This document shows, in pieces, positions 50,251 through 58,421 of a stretch of DNA of 64,000 nucleotides. The DNA comes from Amycolatopsis tucumanensis. GTDB lineage: Bacteria; Actinomycetota; Actinomycetes; Mycobacteriales; Pseudonocardiaceae. The notes under the pieces were generated by a model. The model made no database searches, was not told where the DNA came from, and saw only the letters and a list, made by a program, of their open reading frames with translations. The stretch covers positions 99,980 through 163,979 of the forward strand of contig NZ_JAKGSD010000014.1 of NCBI RefSeq assembly GCF_021654135.1, read 5' to 3'. Positions within the stretch are counted from its first letter, which is position 1. The number at the start of each line of letters is the position of its first letter. Made by a program: the position numbers and the translations under genes.

Positions 50251-51167
50251 CCGGGGCGTGGCCAGTCCGCGGCCCAGAGCTTGCCGGTGCCGGACGCGGT
50301 GATGTACACCGTCCTCAGGTCGGGGCCGCCGAAGCAGATGTTCGTCACGAATGGGTCCGGCTCCGGTGGGCGCACCACGTCCAGCAGCTCACCCGACGGG
50401 CTGAGCACGCTGATCCCGCCCGTCATGATCGTCGCCACGCAGATGTTGCCCGCCGAATCCACCGCGAGCGAGTCCAGCAACTGGTAGCCGCCGAAGCCGT
50501 GCAGCAGCGTGGCGCCCGCCGGACCGCGCACCCCGCCCGCCGGGCCGCGCACCTCGCCCCGCGCACGCGAGATCCGGCCCGGCCCGTCCACGTTCCAGAA
50601 CCACACCCGGCCGGTCACGGTCTCCGCCGCGTACACCCGCGAACCGTCCGGTGACAGGCCCACCCCGTTGAGCCCGGTGAAGCCATACGCGATCTCCTCG
50701 ACCAGCGAGCCGTCCGCCCGCGCGTAGTACAGCCCGCCGCGGTCGCTGTCCCGCTCCCGCTGTTTGCCCAGGTCGGTGAAGTAGAACCCGCCGTGCGCGT
50801 CGAACACCAGGTCGTTCGGCCCGCGCAGCGGCCTGCCGTCCACCGACTCGTACAGCACCGTCACCGAGCCGTCCCAGGACACGCGCTGGACGCTCCCGCC
50901 GCGGTAGTCCGGCGGCTGGCCGCCGGGCATCGTCAGCCCGTCGCGCCGGTGCCAGGTGAAGCCGCCGTTGTTGCAGACATACACGGCGCCGTCCGGTCCG
51001 ATCGCCGCGCCGTTCGGACCGCCACCGCAGTCGGCGACCACCGTGACCGTCCCGTCCGGCCACACTCGCGACACCGTGCCGCGCTCGACCTCCACCACGA
51101 GCACCGAACCGTCGTCCAGCGCGACCGGCCCCTCCGGGAACCGCAGCCCGCTCACGATCTCCTTCAC
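50214..51167 (-). CDS. SMP-30/gluconolactonase-family hydrolase
   Basis: This 317-residue six-bladed propeller has metal-binding and family motifs FPEGPV (first Glu), GGGPNGAAIGPDG, GPNDLVFDAHGGFYFTD, GLNGVGLSPDG and LLDSLAVDSAGNICVATI. Members hydrolyse lactones with Ca2+ or Zn2+. A short low-complexity insert (RGEVRGPAGGVRGPAG) is unusual. GTG 51167 overlaps the phosphotransferase stop by 4 nt. Its last codons are the source of the downstream repeat array. Confidence 0.88.
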   Translation of the reverse strand: MKEIVSGLRFPEGPVALDDGSVLVVEVERGTVSRVWPDGTVTVVADCGGGPNGAAIGPDGAVYVCNNGGFTWHRRDGLTMPGGQPPDYRGGSVQRVSWDGSVTVLYESVDGRPLRGPNDLVFDAHGGFYFTDLGKQRERDSDRGGLYYARADGSLVEEIAYGFTGLNGVGLSPDGSRVYAAETVTGRVWFWNVDGPGRISRARGEVRGPAGGVRGPAGATLLHGFGGYQLLDSLAVDSAGNICVATIMTGGISVLSPSGELLDVVRPPEPDPFVTNICFGGPDLRTVYITASGTGKLWAADWPRPGLRLNYAGAAPR

Positions 51168-52459
51168 GCCGTCTCCAGGTACTTCGGGTTCGCCACCAGC
51201 AACCGGTCCGTCACGTCGGCACGCACCGCGGCGACCACGTCCGCCACCGCCACGACGCCTGACCGCACCGCCCGCGCCAGCTCCGCGTGCTTCGCGAACC
51301 CCAGCGCCGCGAGCCGGTCCACGTGCCGCCGCTCCTGCGCGGCGCCGAGCCGCAACTCGCGGGACACGATGCCCAGCACGTTCGCCGCCACCCGCGTCTG
51401 GAACGACACCCGCCCCTCGGTGCCCGGCATGACGTCGGCCCGCAGGAACTCCGCCACCGCCTCCACCAGCTCCGCCGCGGTCGGCCTGCCGTGCAGGTCC
51501 GGCGCCGGGTCCGGCACCGCGTCCACCGGGACGGCAGGCGTGCCGAGCGCCGTCAGCAGGTCGTGCTCCTGCTCGCACACCCGCCGCCCGACCGCCGCCA
51601 GCTCCACCGACCGGATCCGCCCGCTCAGGTGCCGGTCGGCCTGCCGCAGGCAGAGCACCGCCCACCGGAACGTCCCGAACACCTCCCACCAGTGCACCGC
51701 CGCGGGATCCGGGCGGAACCCGGCGACCTCGGCGTACCCGTCGAGCAGCTCCTCCCGCGTGCCGAACCCACCCGCGGGCAGCGGCGAGGAGAACCGCCAC
51801 GCCTTGACGCACAACCAGCCGAGGTCCTCCAGCGGGTCGCCGCGGTGCGCCAGTTCCCAGTCCAGCACCGCGGCGAGCCCGTCCGGGCCGATGATCAGAT
51901 TGCCGGTGCGGAAGTCGCCGTGCACCACGGTGTCCCCCGCCGGCTCCGGGCGGTGGTCCCGCAACCAGCGCAACCCGATCTCCAGCGACGGCAACGGCTG
52001 GTCCAGCTCGTCGTAGAGCTCCACCAGCGACTCCAGCGGGTCCGCCGCGGGCAGCCCGGGCACGTCGGGCATGGTGTGGATGCGCGCCGCGACCCGCCCC
52101 AGCTCCGCGGCGAGCTTCGGTCGCACGTCCGCGAACTCCGGGTCCCGCAGCAACCGCCGGGGGATCGTCTCGCCGTCGACGTGCTCGGTGATCAGGTACG
52201 GCGAGCCGAGCACGTCCGGCCCGTGGTCCACCAGCCGCGGCACCGGCACCCCGGCCTCGCGCGCGGCCCGGATCAACGCGGCCTCCCGCGCCATCTCCGC
52301 CGGGCGGCACTCCCCCGGCGGGTCCCGCCGCAGCACCAGCCGCCCGCCCGGCTCGGCGGTGAACGCCCAGGTCTCCCGGCTCGCCCCGCCGCTCAGCCGC
52401 CGCAGTCCGGTGATCGCCGCGCCCAGCCGCCGTCCGAGCGCCTCCGCCAGCTCGCTCAT
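51164..52459 (-). CDS. Phosphotransferase (APH/ACAD10-like kinase) with DUF6285 C-terminal domain
   Basis: This 431-residue protein has an aminoglycoside phosphotransferase-like kinase at 1-~330, with LSGGASRETWAF (nucleotide loop), VLRRDPPGE (Lys/Arg strand), catalytic HGDFRTGNLI and LDWELAHRGDPLEDLGWL (Mg2+). This version always travels with acyl-CoA dehydrogenases and is thought to phosphorylate 4-hydroxyacyl-CoA (as in ACAD10/11). The C-terminal ~100 residues (RPTAAELVEAVAEFLR, then TRVAANVLGIVSRE) match DUF6285, usually a separate partner gene. It is fused here. Overlaps both neighbours by 4 nt. Confidence 0.88.
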   Translation of the reverse strand: MSELAEALGRRLGAAITGLRRLSGGASRETWAFTAEPGGRLVLRRDPPGECRPAEMAREAALIRAAREAGVPVPRLVDHGPDVLGSPYLITEHVDGETIPRRLLRDPEFADVRPKLAAELGRVAARIHTMPDVPGLPAADPLESLVELYDELDQPLPSLEIGLRWLRDHRPEPAGDTVVHGDFRTGNLIIGPDGLAAVLDWELAHRGDPLEDLGWLCVKAWRFSSPLPAGGFGTREELLDGYAEVAGFRPDPAAVHWWEVFGTFRWAVLCLRQADRHLSGRIRSVELAAVGRRVCEQEHDLLTALGTPAVPVDAVPDPAPDLHGRPTAAELVEAVAEFLRADVMPGTEGRVSFQTRVAANVLGIVSRELRLGAAQERRHVDRLAALGFAKHAELARAVRSGVVAVADVVAAVRADVTDRLLVANPKYLETA

Positions 52460-53709
52460 CGCTTGTCCGGCCCCGCGAACCCGAACAGGTAGCCGGCGAT
52501 CTTGCGCATCTGGATCTCCTCGGCGCCCTCGGTGATCCGATAGCGGCGGTGGTGCCGGTAGATGTGCTCGAACGGCGTGTGCCGCGTGTAGCCGAGCCCG
52601 CCGTGCACCTGCATCGCGCGGTCGGCGGCGTCGCACACCAGCCGGTTCGCGCGGTAGTTGCACATCGACACCTTGTCGCTGATCAGCATGTGGTCGGTGC
52701 GGTCGAGCTCCCACGCCGTCTTGCGCACGAGGGTGCGCACCAGCTCGGCCTCGGTCTGCAGCTCGACCAGGGGCCACTGGATGGCCTGCCGTTCGGCGAG
52801 CGGGCGGCCGAACGTCCGCCGTTCCCGCGCGTACGCCACGCTGCGGTCGATGCAGTACTGCGCCGCGCCGACGCCGGAGGCGGCCTGCCGGATCCGGTTC
52901 TCGTGCACGAAGTGCTGTGCCAGCGCGAGGCCCTTGCCCACCTCGCCGAACACCGCGGTGGCGGGCACGCGGACGTCGGACAGCGTGACCTCGGCGTGGT
53001 CGGTGGGCATGTTGAACGTCCACCAGTGGAAGTCGACGGAGAATCCGGGCGTGTCGGTGGGCACGATGAACGCGGTGATGCCGCGGGGATCGCCGCCGTC
53101 GCCGGAGGTGCGGGCGAAGATCACGTCGTGGGTCGCCGAGTGCAGGCCGGAGTTGAACCGCTTGGCGCCGTTGAGGATCCAGCCGTCGCCGTCCGGCACG
53201 GCAGTGGTCTCCAGCCAGGTCGCGTCGCTGCCGTGGTCCGGTTCGGTCAGTCCGAACGCGACCCGTTTGCGGCCGGTGATCATGTCCTCGACGAACTCGC
53301 TCTGCTGCTCCGGCGTGCCCGCGGCGAGGAACATGTGCACGAACGGGAAGTTGCCGACGACCGAGGACTCGTTCTGCAGGTCGTTGTGCAGGCCGAGGCC
53401 CTTCGCGGCAAGGTGCTCGCGGATCACGGCCATGTCGAGGTTGCTGCCGTCGCTGCCGCCGACGGACTTCGGCAGCCCATACCGGAGCCAGCCCGCGCGG
53501 TCGGCGCGCCGGAACATCTCCCTCAGCAGCTCCTCCCATTCGCGGCGCGGGGTGCCGCCCGCCTCGAAGTCGGTGCGGGCGAACTCGCGGCGGTGGTCGA
53601 AGAAGCGCTCGTTGTCGTCTTCCCGTTGCAGCGGCCAGATCTCGTCTTCGAGGAACCGGTCCAGGTCGGCGAGCAGCTGCCGCAACGCCGCGGGCAACTC
53701 GAAGTCCAT
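52456..53709 (-). CDS. Acyl-CoA dehydrogenase (ACAD10/11-like)
   Basis: This 417-residue flavin dehydrogenase has VAFGLTEPDHGSDATWLET (FAD/substrate contact), ERRTFGRPLAERQAIQWPL, MQVHGGLGYTRHTPFEHIYRHHRRYRITEGAEEIQ with the catalytic Glu in ITEGA, and a normal length. First gene of the dehydrogenase-kinase-SMP-30 operon. In the ACAD10/11 pathway the kinase phosphorylates a 4-hydroxyacyl-CoA and the dehydrogenase eliminates phosphate to give a 3-enoyl or ketoacyl product, so a 4-hydroxy acid or lactone is a reasonable substrate, and the SMP-30 lactonase would open lactones (inference). Confidence 0.92.
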   Translation of the reverse strand: MDFELPAALRQLLADLDRFLEDEIWPLQREDDNERFFDHRREFARTDFEAGGTPRREWEELLREMFRRADRAGWLRYGLPKSVGGSDGSNLDMAVIREHLAAKGLGLHNDLQNESSVVGNFPFVHMFLAAGTPEQQSEFVEDMITGRKRVAFGLTEPDHGSDATWLETTAVPDGDGWILNGAKRFNSGLHSATHDVIFARTSGDGGDPRGITAFIVPTDTPGFSVDFHWWTFNMPTDHAEVTLSDVRVPATAVFGEVGKGLALAQHFVHENRIRQAASGVGAAQYCIDRSVAYARERRTFGRPLAERQAIQWPLVELQTEAELVRTLVRKTAWELDRTDHMLISDKVSMCNYRANRLVCDAADRAMQVHGGLGYTRHTPFEHIYRHHRRYRITEGAEEIQMRKIAGYLFGFAGPDKR

Positions 53710-53744
53710 GGGGCAACTCCTTGCGTGGCGGGGGAAAACTGGGG

Positions 53745-53750
53745 CACTAT
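53745..53750 (+). promoter_or_regulatory. -10 box of a probable leaderless SDR transcript
   Basis: CACTAT ends 6 nt before ATG 53757, and no ribosome site is present. Confidence 0.45.
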
Positions 53751-53756
53751 CCGCGG

Positions 53757-54524
53757 ATGACCAACCCGTTCGACCTCACCGGGCACGCATCCGTCATCAC
53801 CGGCGGCAATTCGGGGATCGGCCTCGCGATGGCCGGCGCGCTCGCCGCCGCCGGGGCCGACGTCGCGATCTGGGGCACCAACACCGAGCGCAACGAGGAA
53901 GCCGTCGCCGAGCTGTCCCGGCACGGCATCAAGGTCCTCGCCGTGCGCTGCGACGTCGGCGACGAGGACCAGGTGGAGTCCGCTATGGCGCGCAGCGTGG
54001 AAGCGCTGGGGCGCCTGGATTCCTGCTTCGTCAACGCCGGTGTCGGCGGGGTCGGCAGCCGGTTCACCGAGACGTCGCTGGCGGAGTTCCGCCGCGTCAC
54101 CCGCGTCGACCTGGACGGCGCGTTCCTGACCCTGCGCGCCGCGGCAAGGGTGATGCTGGCGCAGGGCACCGGCGGGAGCCTGGTCGGCACGTCGAGCGTC
54201 GCGGCGGTGCAGGGCCAGCCGCGCGGGCAGGCGTACGCGGCGAGCAAGGCCGGGCTCACCGCGATGATCAAGTCGATCGCGGTCGAGCTGGCCCGGCATG
54301 GCATCCGCGCCAACGCGGTCCTGCCCGGCTGGGTGCACACGCCGCTGGCGGCCCCGGCGCTCGACTCGGAAGGGTTCCAGCGCCGGGTGCTGCCGCGGAT
54401 GCCGGTCGGCCGCTGGGGCAAACCCGACGACTTCGGCGCGCTCGCCGTGTACCTGGCGAGCCCGGCCAGCGCGTTCCACACCGCCGACACGATCACCGTC
54501 GACGGCGGTTACCTCAGCTTCTGA
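53757..54524 (+). CDS. Short-chain dehydrogenase/reductase
   Basis: This 255-residue classical SDR (FabG-like) has ASVITGGNSGIGLAMAGAL, strand-2 end WGTNTERN, VNAGVG (Asn-Ala-Gly), Ser in GTSSVAAVQG, catalytic YAASK and the C-terminal TITVDGGYLSF. It is divergent from the acyl-CoA dehydrogenase operon by 47 bp and could act on its 3-hydroxy/keto product. Probably translated from a leaderless mRNA. Confidence 0.9.
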   Translation: MTNPFDLTGHASVITGGNSGIGLAMAGALAAAGADVAIWGTNTERNEEAVAELSRHGIKVLAVRCDVGDEDQVESAMARSVEALGRLDSCFVNAGVGGVGSRFTETSLAEFRRVTRVDLDGAFLTLRAAARVMLAQGTGGSLVGTSSVAAVQGQPRGQAYAASKAGLTAMIKSIAVELARHGIRANAVLPGWVHTPLAAPALDSEGFQRRVLPRMPVGRWGKPDDFGALAVYLASPASAFHTADTITVDGGYLSF

Positions 54525-54537
54525 CCGGGCCACCGGC

Positions 54538-55404
54538 TCACGGGGTCCCGGGGAAGGGCGGGACCCCGTCCGGGTAGTCGGTGCTGACGCGGCCGGGGAA
54601 GTCCGGCGCCCGCTTCTCCAGGAACGCCATCACGCCCTCCATCGCGTCCTTGCCCGCACCGAGCTGCAGCAGCACGCTGGAGTCCGCGCGGTGGGCGTCC
54701 CACGGCGTCGGCGAGCCGAGCATGCCCCACAGCAGCTGCCGGGACACCGCGACCGACACCGCCGACGTGTTGTCCGCGACCTCACGGGCGATCGCCGTCG
54801 CCGCGGGGATCAGCTCGTCCGGCGGCACGACCCGCGAGACCAGCCCGCCCGCGCGGGCCTCGGCGGCGTCGAACACCCGCCCGGTCGCGACCCACTCCAT
54901 CGCCTGCGAGATGCCGACGACCCGCGGCAGGAACCACGAGGAGGCGGCCTCCAGCAGGATCCCGCGCCGCGCGAACACGAACCCGAACTTGGCGTTCTCA
55001 CTGGCGATCCGGATGTCCATCGGCAGCGACATGGTCACGCCGACGCCGACCGCGGGCCCGTTGAACGCGCCGATGACGACCTTCTTGCACGCCGCGATCC
55101 GCAGCGCCACCGCGCCGCCGGCGTCGCGCGGCACGCCGTCGATCTCGCCGAACCCCTTCACGTCGCCGATCGCGTTCTTGTCGAACGTGCCCGCGCCGCG
55201 TTCGAGGTCCGCGCCCGCGCAGAACCCGCGCCCGGCGCCGGTCACCACGACCACCCGCACCGAGTCGTCGGCGTCCACCTCGTCGAACGCCGCGACCAGC
55301 TCGTGCGCCATCTCCAGCGTGAACGCGTTCAGCCGCGCCGGCCGGTTCAACGTGATCGTGGCGATCCCGTCGGAGACCTCGTAGGTGATTTCGTCGTAGC
55401 TCAC
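54538..55404 (-). CDS. Enoyl-CoA hydratase/isomerase family protein
   Basis: This 288-residue crotonase has GFCAGADLERG (oxyanion hole), FNGPAVGVGVTMSLPMDIRIASENAKFGFVFARRGILLEAASSWFLPRVVG with one catalytic-position Glu (LLEAAS). The Val-Gly-Val instead of Gly-x-Glu at the first position is typical of a group of actinobacterial 2,3-enoyl isomerase-like paralogues. GTG 55404 overlaps the previous stop by 4 nt; ATG 55416 is the alternative. Last gene of the beta-oxidation operon. Confidence 0.88.
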   Translation of the reverse strand: MSYDEITYEVSDGIATITLNRPARLNAFTLEMAHELVAAFDEVDADDSVRVVVVTGAGRGFCAGADLERGAGTFDKNAIGDVKGFGEIDGVPRDAGGAVALRIAACKKVVIGAFNGPAVGVGVTMSLPMDIRIASENAKFGFVFARRGILLEAASSWFLPRVVGISQAMEWVATGRVFDAAEARAGGLVSRVVPPDELIPAATAIAREVADNTSAVSVAVSRQLLWGMLGSPTPWDAHRADSSVLLQLGAGKDAMEGVMAFLEKRAPDFPGRVSTDYPDGVPPFPGTP

Positions 55405-56183
55405 CGCACCGCCCATCGTCCCGTGTATTCCGCTTCCGTCTTGGTGAGGAACGCCTCGAACGCGGCGGGCGCGTCCTCGGTCGCGAAGTTCACCGTCTGC
55501 GCCCGCGCCTCGCCCTCCAGCGCCTCGCGCAGCGTCCGGCTCGCGCCCTCTTCGAGCAGCCGCTTGCTCAGCGCCAGCGCGACCGGCGGCGCCGCGGCCA
55601 GCTCGGCGGTCAGCTCGTCCACAAAGGAATCCAGCTCGGCGGCCGGCTTGATCCAGGTGACCAGACCGAGGTCGAGTGCCTCGGCCGCGCCGATCATCTC
55701 GGCGCGCAGCGCGAGCCGTTTCGCCTGCTGCAGCCCGACGAGCCGGGGCAGCAGCCACGAGCCGCCGAAGTCCAGCGACAGCCCACGCCTGGCGAAGATC
55801 TGACTGAACCGCGCCCGTTCGGTGGCCACGACGAGGTCGCAGCCGAGCGCGAGGTTCCAGCCCGCGCCGACCGCGACGCCGTCGACCTTCGCGATCGTCG
55901 GCTTGGAGATCTCGTTCAGGGCCAGCGCGACGTCGTTGACCCGGTGCATCCGCGTCAGCGGGTGGTCCTTCCGAGCCGCGGACAGGTCGGCGCCCGCGCA
56001 GAAGTCGCCGCCCGCGCCGGTGACGACGACCACGCGCACGTCGTCGTCCCGTTCGGCGTCGCGGAACGCGTCGTACAACCCGTCCCACATCGGCTGGTCG
56101 ATCGCGTTCTTGCGGTGCGGCCGGTTCAGGGTCACGGTCAGCACCGCCCCCGCCCGGTCGAGCAGCACCGGCTGGTCCGTCAC
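55401..56183 (-). CDS. Enoyl-CoA hydratase/isomerase family protein
   Basis: This 260-residue crotonase has GDFCAGADLSAAR, DGVAVGAGWNLALGCDLVVATERARFSQIFARRGLSLDFGGSWLLPRLVGL. Both catalytic Glu positions are altered (Trp-Asn at the first, Asp at the second), a pattern seen in EchA-type paralogues. It is different enough from the next crotonase to have a separate step. GTG 56183 overlaps the acyl-CoA dehydrogenase stop by 4 nt. Confidence 0.88.
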   Translation of the reverse strand: MTDQPVLLDRAGAVLTVTLNRPHRKNAIDQPMWDGLYDAFRDAERDDDVRVVVVTGAGGDFCAGADLSAARKDHPLTRMHRVNDVALALNEISKPTIAKVDGVAVGAGWNLALGCDLVVATERARFSQIFARRGLSLDFGGSWLLPRLVGLQQAKRLALRAEMIGAAEALDLGLVTWIKPAAELDSFVDELTAELAAAPPVALALSKRLLEEGASRTLREALEGEARAQTVNFATEDAPAAFEAFLTKTEAEYTGRWAVR

Positions 56184-57235
56184 TGAGCACCGTCCAGTCG
56201 CCCGGCGAGGCGAGCCAGCTGCACGTCCTGGCCGCCGAACAACAGCTCGCTGCTCTTGGCCCGCTTGTAGTAGAGGTGCGCGTCGTGCTCCCACGTGTAG
56301 CCGATGCCGCCGTGCAGCTGCAGGCCGGACGCCGCCGCCCCGAAGTAGGCCGGCCCGGTGAACACCTGCGTGGTGGCCGCGGCCAGCGGCAGCGCCTCCC
56401 GGTCGTGGTCCGCGGCCCACGCGGCGTGGCGCAGCAGGGATTCCGCGCGTTCGCTGGTGCTGTAGAGGTCCGCGCAGGCGTGCTTGACCGCCTGGTACGA
56501 GCCGATCGCGCGGCCGAACTGCACCCGCACCTTCGCGTACTCGACCGTGGTTTCCAGCACCTTCGCGATGCCGCCGACCTGCTCGGCGGCCAGCGCCACG
56601 GACGCGAGGTCCCGCACCTCCTCCAGCACGGCGGCCGGGTCCGCGGTGTCCAGCCTGCGGGCCGGGGTCGCGGCGAACTCCAGCTTCGCCTGCCCGCGCG
56701 TGGGGTCCAAAGTGGTCAGTGCCGTCCGCTGCGCGTCCTTGGCCACGAACCACCCGTCGGCGGTGTAGACGACGAAGACGTCGGCGACGTCACCGGAGAT
56801 GACGAACGGCGCGTGCCCGTCGAGCACCCAGCCGCCGTCACGTTCGGTGGCGCTCACCGGGGCGGGCCCCCACTCCGTCGAAACCGCCAGCGCGCCGATC
56901 TTCTCCCCCGCCGCCAGCGCGGGCAGCACCTCGGTGTCCCCCAGCGCCACCAGCGCGTCGACCGCCAGCACCGCGGAGGCGAAGAACGGCACCGGCGCGA
57001 GCGCGCGGCCCAGCTCTTCGAGCACCACGGCCCGTTCCACGTGACCCGCACCCGCGCCGCCGAGCTCCTCGGGCACGACGAGCCCGGTCAGGCCGAGCTC
57101 CGCCAGGTGCCGCCACAGCGCGGCGTCGTAAGCGTCGTCACCGTCCACGACGGACCGGACGTTGTTGTGGTCGGCGAGCAGTTTGCGCACCGTCGACCGC
57201 AGTTGCTGCTGTTCGGTGTCGAGCACCAGCTGCAC
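56180..57235 (-). CDS. Acyl-CoA dehydrogenase, short subunit (FadE type)
   Basis: This 351-residue acyl-CoA dehydrogenase is shorter than its partner. The middle domain is poorly conserved, while VQFGRAIGSYQAVKHACADLY and LQLHGGIGYTWEHDAHLYYKRA are clear. The C-terminal helix with the usual EGTxxIQ Glu is missing; the Glu in TWEHD occupies a place that serves as base in some mycobacterial heteromeric FadE pairs. Directly followed by the crotonases and preceded after 13 nt by a full-length acyl-CoA dehydrogenase, suggesting a heterotetramer as in steroid side-chain degradation. Confidence 0.88.
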   Translation of the reverse strand: MQLVLDTEQQQLRSTVRKLLADHNNVRSVVDGDDAYDAALWRHLAELGLTGLVVPEELGGAGAGHVERAVVLEELGRALAPVPFFASAVLAVDALVALGDTEVLPALAAGEKIGALAVSTEWGPAPVSATERDGGWVLDGHAPFVISGDVADVFVVYTADGWFVAKDAQRTALTTLDPTRGQAKLEFAATPARRLDTADPAAVLEEVRDLASVALAAEQVGGIAKVLETTVEYAKVRVQFGRAIGSYQAVKHACADLYSTSERAESLLRHAAWAADHDREALPLAAATTQVFTGPAYFGAAASGLQLHGGIGYTWEHDAHLYYKRAKSSELLFGGQDVQLARLAGRLDGAQ

Positions 57236-57248
57236 GATCCCTCTCCTC

Positions 57249-58421
57249 TCAGGCGGGTCGCTGCGTGCCCACCCGCAGCTCGCGGAAGGGCACGTCGCGG
57301 TCGACGACGGGTTCGCGGGGCAGTCCGAGGATCCGGTCCCCGATGATGGTGCGCTGGATCTGGTCGGTGCCGCCCGCGATGCTCGACGACGGCGTCTGGT
57401 TGATCGCCAGCGCCAGTTCCTCGCCTGCCGGGTCGCCCGGTTCCCACGCCGTCGCGCGCGGCCCGGCGATCAGCCCGGCGACGGCGACGGCCTGCTGCTG
57501 CAGCTGGGCGCCGGCGAGCTTGGCGACCGACCCGCGCGCGCCCGGCGGCGACCCGGCCTCGGCCTCTTGCCGCAGCCGCACGTTGAACAGGGCCAGCGCC
57601 CGTTCCGCCGCGTAGAGCTTCGCGAGTTCGGCGCGCACCACGGGATCGGCGTCGCGGCCGTGGCGGCGGGCGGTCTCGGCGAGGTTCGCGTGCGCCAGCG
57701 GGTCGTGCCGCTTGCGCACGAACCCGCCGATCGACACGCGCTCGTGGCCGAGCATGGTGACCGCGGCGAGCCAGCCCTGGCCGACCTGGCCGAGCACCGC
57801 GTCCGCGGGCAGGCGCAGGTTCTCGAAGTACACCTCGTTGAACGGCGCCCGCCCGGTCATGTCCTTCAGCGGCCGCACGGTGACCGCCGGGTCGTGCATG
57901 TCGATGAGGAACATGGTCAGGCCCTGGTGCTTGGGCACGTCCGGGTCGGTGCGGGCGAGCAGCGCGCCGAAGTCGGCCAGGTGCGCGACCGTCGTCCACA
58001 CCTTCTGCCCGTTGATCACCCACTGGTCCCCGTCGCGCACCGCGCGGGTCTGCAGGCTCGCGACGTCGGACCCGGCGCCCGGCTCGGAGAACAGCTGGCA
58101 CCAGATCTCGTCGCCACGCAGCAGCGGCGGGATGTAGCGGGCCTTCTGCTCCGGCGTGCCCAGGTCGAGGATCGTCGGCCCGCACATGCCCATGCCGATC
58201 CGGAACACCGAGTTGGGCAGGTCGTAGCGGGCCGACTCCTGGTCGAAGACCTGCTGCTCGGCCGCGGTGAGGCCCTGCCCGCCGAACTCCTTCGGCCAGG
58301 TGATTCCGGCCAGCCCGGCGTCGTACAACGCGGCCTGGAACCGCTTGGCGGTCGCCAGTTCCTCGTCGCCGGGGACGTTCTCGGCGAGCCAGGCGCGGAC
58401 CTTCTCGCGGAACTCGCTCAT
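57249..58421 (-). CDS. Acyl-CoA dehydrogenase, long subunit (FadE type)
   Basis: This 390-residue protein has ITWPKEFGGQGLT, CQLFSEPGAGSDVASLQTRA (flavin and substrate contact), and NQTPSSSIAGGTDQIQRTIIGDRILGLPRE. The catalytic Glu of the IYEGT motif is replaced by Gly (SIAGGT), as in FadE26-like subunits that need a partner for the base. With the adjacent short subunit it probably makes an alpha2beta2 enzyme. ATG 58421 overlaps the thiolase stop by 4 nt. Confidence 0.9.
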   Translation of the reverse strand: MSEFREKVRAWLAENVPGDEELATAKRFQAALYDAGLAGITWPKEFGGQGLTAAEQQVFDQESARYDLPNSVFRIGMGMCGPTILDLGTPEQKARYIPPLLRGDEIWCQLFSEPGAGSDVASLQTRAVRDGDQWVINGQKVWTTVAHLADFGALLARTDPDVPKHQGLTMFLIDMHDPAVTVRPLKDMTGRAPFNEVYFENLRLPADAVLGQVGQGWLAAVTMLGHERVSIGGFVRKRHDPLAHANLAETARRHGRDADPVVRAELAKLYAAERALALFNVRLRQEAEAGSPPGARGSVAKLAGAQLQQQAVAVAGLIAGPRATAWEPGDPAGEELALAINQTPSSSIAGGTDQIQRTIIGDRILGLPREPVVDRDVPFRELRVGTQRPA

